A stretch of DNA of 64,000 nucleotides from NCBI RefSeq assembly GCF_040954835.1, contig NC_090709.1, positions 43,036,490 to 43,100,489 of the forward strand, given 5' to 3'. The notes beneath the pieces were generated by a model, which saw only the letters and a list, made by a program, of their open reading frames with translations, was not told the origin of the DNA and did no database searches. Source of the DNA: Lepisosteus oculatus. Lineage: Eukaryota; Chordata; Actinopteri; Semionotiformes; Lepisosteidae. Positions 32,523-44,159 of this stretch are shown here, one piece after another; position 1 is the stretch's first letter, and each line of letters starts with the position of its first letter. A program made the translations under genes and the position numbers.

Positions 32523-35337
32523 ATGATTGTGAAACTTACCTTTCTAACAACTAACGTGAGAGGGCTAAGAGACCCGGTGAAAAGATGGGGAGTCTTTCAT
32601 GATCTGGTCTCAAAGTCTTTCTCAGTTTGTTTCTTACAGGAGGTCCACCTGAAGGATGAAAGCGACAAGCTGACATTCACCAGGGAATGGACGAAGGGAG
32701 AATCATGCTGGAGCGTAGGAGAGGTCCACTCTTCCGGAGTGAGAATCCTCCTCAGAAACCCAGAGATGACGCTGGTTTCCTCCTTCTCGGTGGTGCAGGG
32801 CCGGATCCTGGTCGCAGACATCGACTGGAGGGGGCAGAAGTTGAGAGCAATTAACGTCTATGCTCCGACGGAACCCTCTATCCGGAAGGAAGTGTTTGCT
32901 GACCTGGCCAGCTGTTGCACCACCAACAGACAGGTGGTGCTTGGCGGGGACTTCAACGTCGACCGGGAGAAGGGGAGCGACGCTAGCTCGGCAGAGCTGG
33001 AGTCGCTACTCAAGCAGTTCTCCCTGGTAGACGGTTTCAGACGGTGCCTAACGACGCCGGAACGACATGGAAAAACTCCCGGGGAGTGTGCAGCCGCCTG
33101 GACTACATCTTTCTGCACACGACCTGCTCCCTGGAGTCGGCGACGGTGTCCCCGGAGTTGTATTCCAGCCACGAGCGCTTGACGGTGGTGGCTAACACCA
33201 ACCTGCCGGCATTCGGTCGTGGGTACTGGAAGCTGAACCGGGAGATACTGGAGGAAGACGACTTCAAGGCACTGTTCCGTAAAGACTACGCGAGCTGGGT
33301 CGATCTGAGAGACGGCTACAGCTCCATGATGGAATGGTGGGAGTCGGTGAAAGACAGGACCCGAACCCTGGCGCAGACGTACTGTAGATGGAAGGCGGCC
33401 AGGGAGAGGAAGGAAGCTGCACGACTCCAGAGACAACTAGAGGAGGAGTACAGCTCGGCTAACGGGGGAGGAGCCTTCAATTCAGCCCGGGCACGGGACC
33501 TGAAGGAGAGGCTCCGCAAACTCAATCAGGTCCGAGGAGCTCAGAAAAAGAGGGTGATCCACGGCCTGAGACGGGGAGATGGAGAGGAAGTGCTGGACGA
33601 GAGCGACAAGGTAGAAGCGGCCACTGCTTTCTACACAGAGCTCTTTTCAGAAAAGCAGACGGAGGTGGAGGCAGGCGATGCTTTTCTGGAAGAGCTGAAG
33701 GCACGAGTACCGGAGGAGGTGAGAGAGGACTTGGAGGGTCCGATCGCGGCCGAGGAGCTGAAGGCGGCGCTCTTGTCCATGGAGAATGGCAAGGTGCCGG
33801 GGCCGGACGGACTCCCCAAGGAATTCTACACCTGCTTCTGGGACACCCTGGCGGCAGATCTGGTGGAAGTGGATCTTCCGCCGGGGGAAACTCGGAGACA
33901 CCATGAGGGAGGGCATCATCTCCTCTTCAAGAGCCCTTAGCAGAGACGGTGAGACGGGACCCTGTCATCGACGGCGTGGAGATACCGGGAGGCGCGGGGG
34001 AAACCCTGAAGATCTCCCAGTACGCCGACGACACAACGCTGTTCCTGAGGTCGGACAGGGGGCTGAGGAGGGCCCTGCAGGTCATGGAGCAATACTCCAG
34101 AGCCTCGGGGTCGAAACTCAACCGCCGAAAGAGAAAACTGAAGTTCTTCGGGCCCTGGAAGCACAGGACGACAGTGCCAGAGGATCTCAAGCTCTGCACG
34201 GAGCCCCTCAAAATACTGGGGGTTTCCTTCCAGAGCCAGGACAATGAGACCAACAACTGGACCAAGAGGATCGCCAAGGTGAATGCGAAGCTGGGTCTGT
34301 GGAAAACGCGGTCGCTGTCCTACACAGGGAAAGTGATGGTGTTGAAAGCAGACATCCTGCCGGCTTTGGTTTACCTGGCGGTGGTGTACCCGCTGCCGGC
34401 CAGACTCAGACGAGCGCTGCAAGGGATTATCTTCGGCCTCGTCTGGGGCGGCAAGTACGAGTACATCACTCGAAAACCGGATGTGTCAGCCGGTCGAGGA
34501 AGGGGTTCGAGATGTCCCACATTTCCCCCTGAAACTCGACTGCATCTTCTACTGCAACCTCTGTCGGGCGCTGCAGGAGCCCATTGGCCACAAGTACCAG
34601 TACTTTGTCAGGCTGTGGCTCTCCGTCCCGATGAGACACTGGGCCCAAGGCAGAGAGGCGACCGAAGTTCTACACCCACGCTGTCAAGTGGAGCAGGAGG
34701 TACGAGGCCACGAGACAGCCAGAGCTCTGCACCAACCACAGAGCCCTGTACAAAGAGGTGAGGGGGCATTTGGTCGCTGACGAAAGGCTGCAGGTTCCCA
34801 GACAAGTCTGGGAAAGGACACAGCCCAAAGAACTTGACAACCAACTGAAGGACCTCAACTGGATGGCTGTGCACAAGAGACTGGCTACCAGAGAGGTCCT
34901 CTACAGACACTCGCTAACCAGGAATCCGCATTGCCCCCGGGACACGTGTTTTGTCGAGGAGACTCAGGAGCATGTGTTCTGGAGCTGCCTCTTCGCCAAG
35001 GTGGTGTGGGGCAGAATGGACAACATTATGCAACTCCTGGGAAAGGATGCAGTGCTCAGTTACCAGTACATTCTGCTGGGGGCTGGCACCCACCAGACTG
35101 GACAAGGGGACACAGGACCTGTGGGGGCTGCTACTGTCCCTCACAAAACAAGGACTGTGGAAGGCGAGGAACACTCTCATCCGGCACAACATAAAGTGGG
35201 GGGCGAGGGAGCTGGAGGAGAGGATCCTGGCGGACCTCAGGAGGAGGACGAAGCACCACGTCGCCAAATGGGGTCTCCCCACGGCGAGGGAGCGCTGGAA
35301 TGGACTTTGGGACCTATACAGAGATTAAAGGACAATA
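32523..35337 (+). pseudogene. LINE ORF2: endonuclease and reverse transcriptase
   Basis: The endonuclease domain starts MIVKLTFLTTNVRGLRDPVK, with LQEVHLKDE, VVLGGDFNVDRE, then in the next frame SRLDYIFLHTT and YSSHERLTVV, where the usual SDH is SSH. The linker contains a basic coiled coil (KAARERKEAARLQRQLEEE). RT motif NGKVPGPDGLPKEFY is at ~33,790 and ISQYADDTTLFLRSD at ~34,015. Only ~60 codons separate them, so much of the RT palm is missing. The C-terminal region (KLGLWKTRSLSYTGKVMVLK, CFVEETQEHVFWSC) runs in several frames to 35,337. Confidence 0.85.
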
Positions 35338-35525
35338 GCAAGTGGTAGATTTGGAGGGACTCTCTTAATTGCGCAAATCCGCCCCCACTCGCAAAGATTG
35401 ATAACGGACAATCAATCTCCGTTCCGCCGTTGTTTTTTATTACATGGAGTGTTAATATGTGTGAGATGTTCCTTTTGAGATGTTTTTTTTGCAGAATAAA
35501 GTATATTTTGTAGAACAAAAAACAT

Positions 35526-36255
35526 CTTATGACAAGGTTTACAAGTTATCTGTTGAACTACATTCTCATAGGTGTGGTCACATTCCAGATCATTTGTTTA
35601 CGTTTTTGTTTCTGGAGCAACTGTTAGATGAAATGTGCTAATATGTAACCTAACTCCAGTGTGAATAACTAGAAGAGGGGAGCAGCTCCATTCCATACCA
35701 TGGGAGCTTTGAGATTGGCTGGGCCAGATCTCTCATTTGCATATCTGATTTGGAAATATAACACTAAACCCCTTCTTGCATGGATTTAACTTGCACCCAA
35801 GAGTCCCCTACTGTGTATTGCTACTTATTTTTTTATGATAAGTGGTGATTACCAGTTGACAGGTTTTATTTGTTGAATTATAAATGGTTTTGTATTATCA
35901 TCCTGAATGGCCTGTACTCAAGGTTTGGTAGGGTATGTGTTTTCATTTCATTTACCAAATTGAATTTTTGCTCTTTTAGTATTTGTCTAGAAGGCTTTCT
36001 GAAGTCAGGAACCCCATTTATTTGGTGAAAAAGGATTCTGTATTAATATTAATATTTCTCATACAACATAAATAGGGTCTTTTATGAATAAAAAGATCTT
36101 GCACTTGGAAATCTTGATAAAGCTGTGTGCTTCCATACACTCAAGCAGTTTTGATTCCTAATATTTGACCTTAGGTGAGGGAACGGGTCTTTTTTGCCAT
36201 TTGATTTCCAATTGATCAGCACAGTATAGAAAATAGACCCATAAAGCAACCTCAG
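35526..36255. other. No gene recognised
   Basis: AT-rich single-copy-looking DNA lies between the LINE 3' end and the histone gene. No frame, tRNA or repeat is recognised. Confidence 0.45.
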
Positions 36256-36273
36256 CAGTGACAAATGTCACTG
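36256..36273 (-). terminator. Candidate histone-type 3' stem-loop
   Basis: cagtgacaaatgtcactg can form a 7-bp stem with a 4-base loop, 51 nt after the H4 stop codon. Replication-dependent histone mRNAs end in a 6-bp stem with a 4-base loop at about this distance. The stem bases do not match the conserved GGYYYTTY consensus, so it may be a decayed or chance hairpin. Confidence 0.35.
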
Positions 36274-36323
36274 GGTCACTTGGGTTTATACGTCGGGGTC
36301 CGGTAGTGAAGCTCCGCTCCTGT

Positions 36324-36629
36324 TTAGCCTCCGAAGCCGTACAGGGTGCGGCCCTGGCGCTTCAGCGCATACACCACGTCCATGGCAGTGACGGTATTCC
36401 TCTTGGCGTGCTTGGCGTGCTCGGTGTAGGTGACGTTCTCCAGGAACACCTTCAGCACCCCGCGGGTCTCCTCGTAGTTCAGCCTGGAGATCCGCTTCAC
36501 TCCCCCACAGCGAGCCAGGCGGCGGATTGCGGGCTTGGTGATTCCCTGGATGTTGTCACGGAGAACCTTATGGTGACGCTTAGCGCCTCCTTTCCAGAGT
36601 CCCTTTCCGCCTTTGCCTCTTCCAGACAT
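36324..36629 (-). CDS. H4: Divergent histone H4
   Basis: A complete 101-codon intronless frame with ATG at 36,629. It opens [20 protein letters not shown] and ends [19 protein letters not shown], unmistakable H4. H4 is normally almost invariant at 102 residues plus initiator Met, yet here (mature numbering) G11 is W, R19 is H, R40 is C, G48 is R and I50 is N; five residues of the VIRDA region are missing after VFLEN, and AKHAKRNTV replaces AKRKTV. The loss removes part of helix 2 next to H3, so normal octamer assembly is doubtful. No other histone gene is nearby. It is either a recently dead copy whose frame survives by chance or a very unusual variant. Confidence 0.8.
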   Translation of the reverse strand: MSGRGKGGKGLWKGGAKRHHKVLRDNIQGITKPAIRRLARCGGVKRISRLNYEETRGVLKVFLENVTYTEHAKHAKRNTVTAMDVVYALKRQGRTLYGFGG

Positions 36630-36669
36630 CTTCTAGTTATCAGCTGTGAACACGACACACACTGCTCAT

Positions 36670-36718
36670 CTTTGATGTATAATAGACATCTTTCTTTGAT
36701 TTCTATTATACATCAAAG
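36670..36718. repeat. 16-bp inverted repeat upstream of H4
   Basis: ctttgatgtataatag (36,670-36,685) and ctattatacatcaaag (36,703-36,718) are perfect inverted copies with a 17-nt spacer, 41 bp upstream of the H4 start codon. Confidence 0.85.
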
Positions 36719-37379
36719 AAAGATTTTTATAGGTGTGGAAACTAGTAAATAAAGCCAATGATTTGTTTTAGAAATGTATTATTAAAATATACAATTATTC
36801 ACACCTTAACAATATGAAGTTCAAATTATACATTATTTACAATATTGTATTCAAATGTCTAATCATTATAAAAAACACAACTAGTAAACTTCAGTTACAA
36901 ATTCTAGTAACATGGCAATATATATATATATTAATGACAAACACAAACTAATTACATGAACACGCTAATATTTAACTCAAAACCACATTTCGATTCAAAT
37001 ATAAATTTTTAAAATTTACAACTTCTTTATTTCCACGAAAATATTATTAATGTAGCACAAACGCTACTTTCTAATAAAGACAAAAAGAAACAGTTTTGTG
37101 TCTCATGGTGATCCTCCTCTCGAGACTAATGAAATGTTTAATATGATCCCTCGAGAAAAAAAAGGAATCAATTTCCGCCTGGAATGATTGATGCCCCATC
37201 AAACATTTTGTAATATCCCTGGAAGTTTATACAGTAGAATTCTGGTTCGTGGCTTAAATTCAAGGTAAATGAGACTAAGGAAACGAGTTGGAAACTTGAT
37301 GTCGAAGTGGGATTTAAATCACCCATTTCACATTTTACTTCATTGGGCAGTATGTGCCAGAGAGCAATGCCACAGCATC
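36719..37379. other. AT-rich spacer, no gene
   Basis: Very AT-rich, with a short (TA)n run near 36,920. No gene or named repeat is seen. Confidence 0.5.
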
Positions 37380-37467
37380 CCTTCGATAGCTCAGTTGGTA
37401 GAGTGGAGGACTGTAGTGGAGTCAACAGGGAATCCTTAGGTCGCTGGTTCGATTCCGGCTCGAAGGA
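37380..37467 (+). tRNA. tRNA-Tyr(GTA) with a 15-nt intron
   Basis: ccttcgatagctcagttggt starts the gene. The anticodon loop ctgtag is interrupted directly after position 37 by a 15-nt intron (tggagtcaacaggga). The T arm ggttcgattcc and acceptor tcgaagg are canonical. A TTTT terminator follows within 10 nt. All vertebrate tRNA-Tyr genes have an intron here. Confidence 0.93.
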
Positions 37468-38599
37468 AGGTGCTTTTCGTGTAATTTAATCAAAGAGTTA
37501 AAAAAGCGAATCTGTTTTATTCAGACATTGATCAAAAGCTCAATAATCGACTAAGCAAAGGCTCCTGTTCCGAATTCAGCCCACGTCTGATTGTCTTGTT
37601 TTGGCCAAGATCTGATCTTTGAATTAAGGGACTACACTGTCTGCTTTGTAATTCAAAAATACATACAAATGTCAAGTTTTTTGTAGATATAAAGGTGTTC
37701 TCTGTTTTCAAAGGATAGTTACTTAATTGGCATAATGATTTGGTATTGATTTTGTATCGTTGTATTATAAAGTTTGTGCTTTCTGTGTTTTTATCGTATT
37801 GTGAACTTATTTTTTAAACAAATGCTTACAAAGGCAAACACGGCACACATCTGTTTATACCAGCGGTGAATTGTACATTTTTATTAAGTACAAGCTACTG
37901 TGCACTTCTGGGAGTATAACAGGTTCGATATAAAGTGGCAAAAATATAAAAGGGGAAAATACCCCAGACTGCGTGTAAAGCCCTCGTTGTGACTGTTTTA
38001 GATAAAAATGGCGTACTGTGCACGAAATTTTGCAGAAACACAATCTGATATTTTGATAATTATCATTTTAATAATTTTATAAGAATGAGGCCCCGGATCC
38101 AAATCTTCAGTTCTGATTTTTTTAAGTGATATCTTTCCTTCCTGTCGAGGAAGTCACACGATGTGAGCAATTGTTTTTTTTTTACGTTGCGATCCAAAGA
38201 GCCTCAGACTCACTGTAACCAAACCAGGATGGATTCTGCTGGGAGCCGGACTGAGCTCATTCTCACTCCCTGTGCTGAAAACAGAATTAGCTCTTCCCCG
38301 AACATCGTCTACAGCTGCTGGATTGTGCTCTGCATCTTACTGCTCCGGCAGTTACTTTGACGAAAGACAGATCACTTGTGTGCTTTTAACCTTCTCGCAG
38401 CTACGGGCGAGACTGACGCTCACGATATGAAGGCACCCGCTGGTATACCTTCTCTAACTTTCAGTCGCGACAGACTTCGCTTTTTTAAAAAAAAAGTAGA
38501 TATAGCCCTGAAAAAAGCATTAGCTTTATCAGTTTTATATTAATCTATTTTGAATCAAAGTTTGATATTTTGTTTTATTTTTTATTGCATTTTACATAA
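37468..38599. other. No gene recognised
   Basis: AT-rich DNA; short frames only. Nothing matches the repeats seen elsewhere in the window. Confidence 0.45.
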
Positions 38600-38840
38600 T
38601 AATAATAATCATTATTGCTTACACTTATATAGCGCTGTTCTGGATACTCCACTCAATGCACTTTACAGGTAATGGGGACTCCCCGCCACCACCACCATTC
38701 TCCTGAATGATCACAGAGAGTCAGGACCTTGGCTTTACGTCTCAGCCGAAGGACGGCACCTGTTTACAGTTTAGCGTCCCCGTCATTGTACTGGGGTATC
38801 AGGACCCGCATGGACCGCAGGGTATGCGCCCAGCCACAGA
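38600..38840 (-). mobile_element. 5S-derived SINE family, partial copy
   Basis: On the minus strand the sequence ends in tacctgtaaagtgcattgag, then gcgctatataagtgtaagc and a TAT-rich tail, as in the full copy at 60,338-60,860. The middle (including the bases between ccaccaccacc and tgatcacagagagtcagg) and the 5S head are missing. Confidence 0.7.
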
Positions 38841-39179
38841 AACCAGACGTGTGTCGGGCTCGGCTGCGAGCAGGACAATGACGTCACGGGGACAAAGTAG
38901 AGGAAATCAAAACGGTTCTATAAAAGACCTGTGTCAGCTGTTGGTTTGCAGTCTGGACTCTAAATCCTCCGATCCGATTTTAAATCTCTCTAATACCTGA
39001 GCTGCGGCTTCTTCCGAGTATTTATTCGTATACTTATTATGTGTAAGTGTATAGATGAAACCTTTCATAGTGTAACGCTTACGGCCGACAGGCACTGTGT
39101 AAGAGCCGGTGTACCAGAGCAGGTGACGTCACTGCCCTTCCCTGTGATAGCAGGACCACAGCCCGTGGGTTGTGGGGAG

Positions 39180-39310
39180 ATCTCTCTTTAGCTCACCGGG
39201 CTGGGTCGCTGCAGAGAGACATGGGAGTCCCGGGTTCGAGCCCCCGACGGTGGGGGGCCGACCTAATGCGGCGAGGGTGCCCGCCTGAGCCCCTGTTGCG
39301 TTACAATATA
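39180..39310 (+). mobile_element. Probable tRNA-derived SINE
   Basis: Box A-like tttagctcaccgggctggg and box B-like cccgggttcgagcccc are spaced as in a tRNA, followed by a non-tRNA body gcggcgagggtgcccgcctg. The same body phrase occurs at 13,455-13,500, so it is dispersed. Confidence 0.5.
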
Positions 39311-39516
39311 TTGTTCAGTTTAAATCAAAATGCTTTACTAATACAAGAGAGAAGTATAGTATGAAGGATGTGACAAATGTATGATTTCACGGAACAAAAC
39401 GGTTTTTATTTGCACTGAAATGAAGCGGAACTTTAGCGCAACACACAAGCCCTTTGTCTTTTTTAGTGATTTTTAAACAGACGTAGAAAACACGTTTTTT
39501 TAACACTATAATAGCA

Positions 39517-39589
39517 GGGTCAGTGGCGTAATGAATAACGCGTTAGGCCTCGTGTCAGAAAATTATAGGTTCGACTGCCATCTGGCTTG
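39517..39589 (+). tRNA. tRNA-Arg-like (TCG position), weak
   Basis: The 73-nt sequence aligns with tRNA-Arg(ACG) (gtggcgtaatgaataacgcg, ggttcgact). The anticodon position reads TCG. Anticodon and T stems have mismatches and there is no TTTT nearby, so it is probably a relic. Confidence 0.5.
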
Positions 39590-39653
39590 TTGAGTTTATA
39601 CCACTTACATTCTTTTATATAAATGAACTGCACCTGAAAGCTATAGAAAACAC

Positions 39654-39699
39654 TTTGGGTAAGTTGTCTGCAGCCTCCTGCGTCGACAACTTACCCAAA
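39654..39699. repeat. Perfect 15-bp hairpin
   Basis: tttgggtaagttgtc and gacaacttacccaaa are perfect inverted copies with a 16-nt loop, 65 bp downstream of the Arg-like tRNA. Confidence 0.85.
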
Positions 39700-39896
39700 A
39701 CACTGTACTGTCTGGAGATCAGCTCCAGCTCTGAACTCAATTGCAATGAAAAACCATGCGTAACAAAACTGGAGAACAGCTGAACTTGTGCTCAGTTCGG
39801 TGATGAGGGTTCAGAACTGTCCTTGTTGTAATTAGCACGAACTGCACAGGCTCTGAATCAGACCATGTCAATTAGTCTGATCAGTGTAGGACACGT

Positions 39897-39970
39897 TAAT
39901 GTAGAATTATTAATAGGTTTATTAGTTAGTTAGTTCAGGTTTACCCACCTGAACTAATGTAGAATTATTA
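39897..39970. mobile_element. 42-bp insertion with a 16-bp target duplication
   Basis: taatgtagaattatta occurs at 39,897-39,912 and 39,955-39,970. The 42 bp between contain aataggtttatt-like and ttcaggt/acctgaac text also found beside the Penelope-like ends at 7,335-7,405, suggesting an extremely truncated retroelement insertion. Confidence 0.6.
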
Positions 39971-40449
39971 CTTGGTCTGTCTCTTGTTTGTATATAAATG
40001 AATGTCTCTGACAACTTAATGTTAGTTTTACGATGTAGGTCAGGCGTTGACATATGCACGAGTATACGAAATGTCTCACTCATGATTCAACTCATGTTCT
40101 ATAGGAGATTGGCGATTCCTCCTGTTTCTCGTACAACCATATCAGAACAGAAGCCCGTGTCACCCAGCTGTGATTCAAGATCGACTCGCATCTTTATCCC
40201 TTTTTTGTTCGTGATCATTATTGAACTTTTTCGAATTGAAATGACAATAATCAAACATGCAGGCAGATTTTTGAAAAGTATTCGGAATTGACAGGGTGCC
40301 CCTTTGGAACAGTCGTCAGAAAATGTGAGAAAATGAAAGTTATGTAAGCTCTCACACAAAGCATTGAAGATTGGAATCTGAGTGTAAAAAAGCTACCTGT
40401 CTCCCAATGATAGGCAGTGATACACACCATGACTCGAATAGACTCAGCG

Positions 40450-40930
40450 AACTTTAACACCTATGATATTACGAGTGCTTTGCACGTGTCGAATTTCAAG
40501 AAGGAACTACTACAACAGTTTGGACATAATTCAATACCACCGGCAAAGTCCAATGCCGGCAACTTCTGAGAAAATAATGTTCACTCATGGAATTTGGTCT
40601 TTGAATGGCTGGCGGGAAAATTCATTTATACTCCTTTTGCACCCTCAGCTGAAACATGTTAAAATAACAACGCAGATTTGTTGGAGAACCTGACAAGAAT
40701 TATTGGGTTAGTACTGTATGTATTCTTGTATATTTACTTTAATTTTAATATAAATGTAAACATGCATGCTGTATAAGCTATTGTAATTTTAAAATATGTT
40801 AGCTGAGGATGCGAGGGGGGCTATTATACCTTGTGAAACACGCAAGGAACCGTAAAAAAGGCTGATATTTGAATAAAATTGGCGATCACAAGAAAACCAC
40901 AATTTATGTGGTATTATCATCAATATCCTT
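40450..40930 (+). repeat. tRNA-neighbourhood repeat, copy 1
   Basis: catttatactcc, ctgaaa, ttgacaag and then attgtaattttaaaatatgt tagctgaggatgc (40,780-40,815) are shared in order with 48,960-49,285, and in inverse with 44,160-44,545. No coding capacity; the family is unnamed to me. Confidence 0.65.
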
Positions 40931-41245
40931 CAAAATCGACGTTCAAATGAAGGATTTGAAGAAACTATTAAAAAAAAATTGTAGTAGGAGAGGATTTTGA
41001 TTTTTGCTCTTCAAGTCAGTAGATTGACGTAGAGTTGCGCCCCTACAAACAGCACAAAGGATGAAACCCACCTCCTTCGTTATTGCTATGTTTGTGCCGG
41101 TGAAAGTAGCGTTTGTGCTATTGAAAGCATCTCGGAAGATGAAGGTGCAGTCACTTCCACATGTCATGATATCATTAGATCCGACGACAAGAGCTGAAGC
41201 CCCCCAGTCCAAGCCAGCAATGTGAGGAAGATGGACATGGAGGAA

Positions 41246-41328
41246 GGTAGCGTGGCCGAGCAGTCTAAGGCACTGGATTTTAGGCCTCAGTCTCTCTGGG
41301 GGCGTGGGTTCGAATCCCACCGCTGCCA
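41246..41328 (+). tRNA. tRNA-Leu(TAG), one base long in the anticodon loop
   Basis: 83 nt: ggtagcgtggccgagcagtc, variable arm tctctctggggg, T arm gggttcgaatccc and acceptor cgctgcc. A TTTT lies 9-12 nt downstream. The anticodon region gattttaggc has one more T than the normal gene, so the loop has eight bases and the stem ends in an A-C mismatch; function is uncertain. Confidence 0.7.
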
Positions 41329-43112
41329 AATGTTAATGTTTTAAGACCTGCAATACGATCAGTAAAAGTGCTTTTTGTTAGGCTGCAGGAGGTGTTAAGA
41401 GATAGACTTTCTAAAAGACAGGCTTAACATCAAGGCAGAAAAAATATTTTGTTTTCTCAACAGAAATTCTCTTTGGCACGTTCAGCTTTATGTAGGGAAC
41501 AACATCTGCCAAGATCACTTTTGAGGCAGTGCACATGATAGTGTACCGGCAAGTACAGTACATTCAATATTGGCTGTGGTGGTGAGCTGCTTTTGTCTGT
41601 GAAACTTTTAATTCTTCACGCCGAATCGTTGGCAGGGGTAAAGCTTATTAAATCTTTGAACATAGCGCTCCATCAGAAGTACTTTGTTCGTGATCAAAAG
41701 AGATCAGAGGATTAACTTCATGAATTCACATAGCATACCTTACAGGAAAGATTTAAAAGGGGAATTGATTGTGCTTCCTGATGTTGTTCCTGTGGTTTCT
41801 TTGGATACAGAGGTGAATGTTCTTTGACGTTCTGCTAGAGTATCCACTGGGTGAGCTTTATCAATTAGCTCGGATAGGTCATCAGTGCTCCGTCTCCGGA
41901 AAATAATCAGCACTGTCGATCACGAGTTTACAGATTTCTCCAAATAACAACTATACATTTTAACCCAGCGGTTAGCATTCCTTCAATCCAATAGTTTTAC
42001 TCTGGGTAAAAAGCAGCGCAATCTACAGAGAGATGATATTCAAATATTTCAACGTTCTTATTGGATTACCTGTATGGAGATATCGCTCAGAATTCCTAAT
42101 ATGATTTTGAGTTCAGTTTTGCTTTACTACTTTCAGAGTCTTTTATTGACCTTGCTGAAGCAGAGAAATGACATAATCACAAATGCGATCTACCTGTGCT
42201 GCTGTTTCTGGTTAATAATTATTATTGCGAGGAAAAAAAAACAGCTCCTTGCATTAAGAGCAAGAGCAACCAACGCGTTCTCTTGTTGAGTTGGGTTTTT
42301 TCCGTGGTGCTCTTCCTCAGATGCAAAGTTATTTGGCGAGCAAGGACCTCTGAGAAGGAGCCTGAATCCGTCAAGAACTCTGAAATTCTAATATCGCACT
42401 ACCGTCTTGTGTACAGAGATCTGCTTCTTCCTTTTTGAGTGTTTTGGTGTTTAAGAGCACACTTCCTACCTCGAATGTTAGTTTCAGGAGATGTGTTACC
42501 AGATCACAGATCATCTTGAAAAGATTTGGGATGCACTGGCTCAGTTATTTGAAGGAACCTATACCACCAACGCACTTCTGAGAAGCACCTGCACATTTTC
42601 GCAATCCTCTCTCTCACCTACAAAGTTATGAAGACACAGACGACCAACAAAAACTAATTTGATTCACTCAATTATTTGTCCATCTCTAAAGCCTGTGTGT
42701 ATTGACAAGGCAATTCAAAAGCACATATTAAATAAGAACACGATCCTTCTTGTTACCATTCACGTGGTTGGAGCGTTGTTTCGCCCTTTAACATTCTTCT
42801 ACAATATTTACAAAAGGGCTTTATCACTGGAGTTGTGTGCATCAGTCCATGAACATCAACTGTACTGCTGTTTTTCTATGCGTAATTTAATTGCAAGCAC
42901 TTAAAAGATGCAAAAAGGTTTCAAAGAAAACATAATTGAAAGACAGTCGAGTAAGGAGGTAGAAAAACGCACTCCCCCATTGAAGAATCAACCACCGTCG
43001 CCCATGTGACTGGATATAAAAATAAATTATTCATTTCAATTATTCATGAAGGGTGGATTGTGGTCAGTAAACATATGCACATCTTTAAGTCAGTTCCACC
43101 ATCTGTGCCATA
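41329..43112. other. No gene recognised
   Basis: Spacer in the tRNA cluster. Small frames show no family resemblance. gcccgtgtgta-like words and AT-rich tracts only. Confidence 0.4.
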
Positions 43113-43184
43113 GGGGATGTAGCTCAGTGGTAGCGTGCATGCTTTTCATGTATGAAGTCCTGAGTTCAATCTCTGGCGTCTCCA
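43113..43184 (+). pseudogene. tRNA-Ala-derived relic with a TTC anticodon
   Basis: ggggatgtagctcagtggta, gcatgc and the acceptor cgtctcc are tRNA-Ala. The anticodon loop ttttcat carries TTC where Ala has NGC. The T stem is broken (ctgagttcaatctctgg) and no T-run terminator follows. Confidence 0.65.
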
Positions 43185-44159
43185 GAGGTCTTATATTATT
43201 GTGCTCACATCGCAATCTTCTGTTGAGTAAGAACTCTTTGCTCGTGTTCATAGAGAGCCAGGTTTACACAATTAAATTCAGTCACACACGAAGTGCTACA
43301 GTCTTGCTCTGCTGTTTTAAATGTACCTCCAAAGCATTTCGTTGTGTTAACTACCAAATGATTTGAACTAATTTTACGTCATATTCAGGAAATCCAGAGA
43401 AGGTCATCAGACTTTTAGTGGCTGTTGAAGAAAACACCTGTTGAATCTCACCAGGGATTTCTTGAGAGATCATTCAGCGAGCAAGTCCTCCCTCTGGACT
43501 CCAAATATTTTGGGTTAAACTGTTATTCACATACTCTAACGAAGAGAAACGTTAGTGTCTTCCGGTGTGTGAGCCCATTTCTAAAAAAAAAAAGTTATAT
43601 AAATTGAATTGTTCTACTTTTTAGGCTTGCATAGTCTTATTAATATTTCAGTTAAATCTTTTTTTCTGTAGTAACATCAGTTGATATTAATATTAGTCCT
43701 GATTTATAATTTTTTTGTCATGGTTGATCTTAAATAATTTTGTAATTAGTTTCAGTTTTGAAAAATCATGCAGAGAAGCTACCAAAACTGGTAATGTTCA
43801 TATAATGTGTAATGCAATAGCAGCATTTTGGGTTGAAAACAAAAAGTATATCTTGGTATGAATCCTAACACTTCATAGACAGCGTTCTAGGACTTCTCGC
43901 TTCAGATAAAGTTGTCAATACATCATAGATTTCTACTCAATCAATATCAGCAGTGTTATCGCTACCGAATGCTAAATATAGATCCTGGCAATACTTCGTG
44001 AGATCTTCGTAAGAAAATCCAAAATACTACGGAAGGAATCAAATTTATATGTTTCTTTGGATCGAGAAGATGATCATTATGAGACTCAAAACATGCCTGT
44101 CTTTTCTTTTTTCGAGGACAAATGGATTATTGAGGTGTAAAGATGGGTTCAAAACCAAA
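43185..44159. other. No gene recognised
   Basis: AT-rich spacer without frames of note. Confidence 0.4.

Larger units (their letters stand above)
28985..35525 (+). mobile_element. Tx1-like LINE, nearly full length but broken
   Basis: The order is: a U2-snRNA-like head, a pyrimidine-rich 5' UTR with a second head-like monomer at ~29,205, ORF1 with zinc knuckles, ORF2 with apurinic endonuclease and reverse transcriptase, and a short 3' UTR ending near tttttgcagaataaagta (35,490-35,525). The family is an L1-superfamily, Tx1-like element; U2-targeting Tx1 elements are called Keno, but placing it there is inference. A 1.47-kb LTR fossil splits ORF1 at 30,406. ORF2 has frameshifts and an internal loss within RT. 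Confidence 0.85.
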
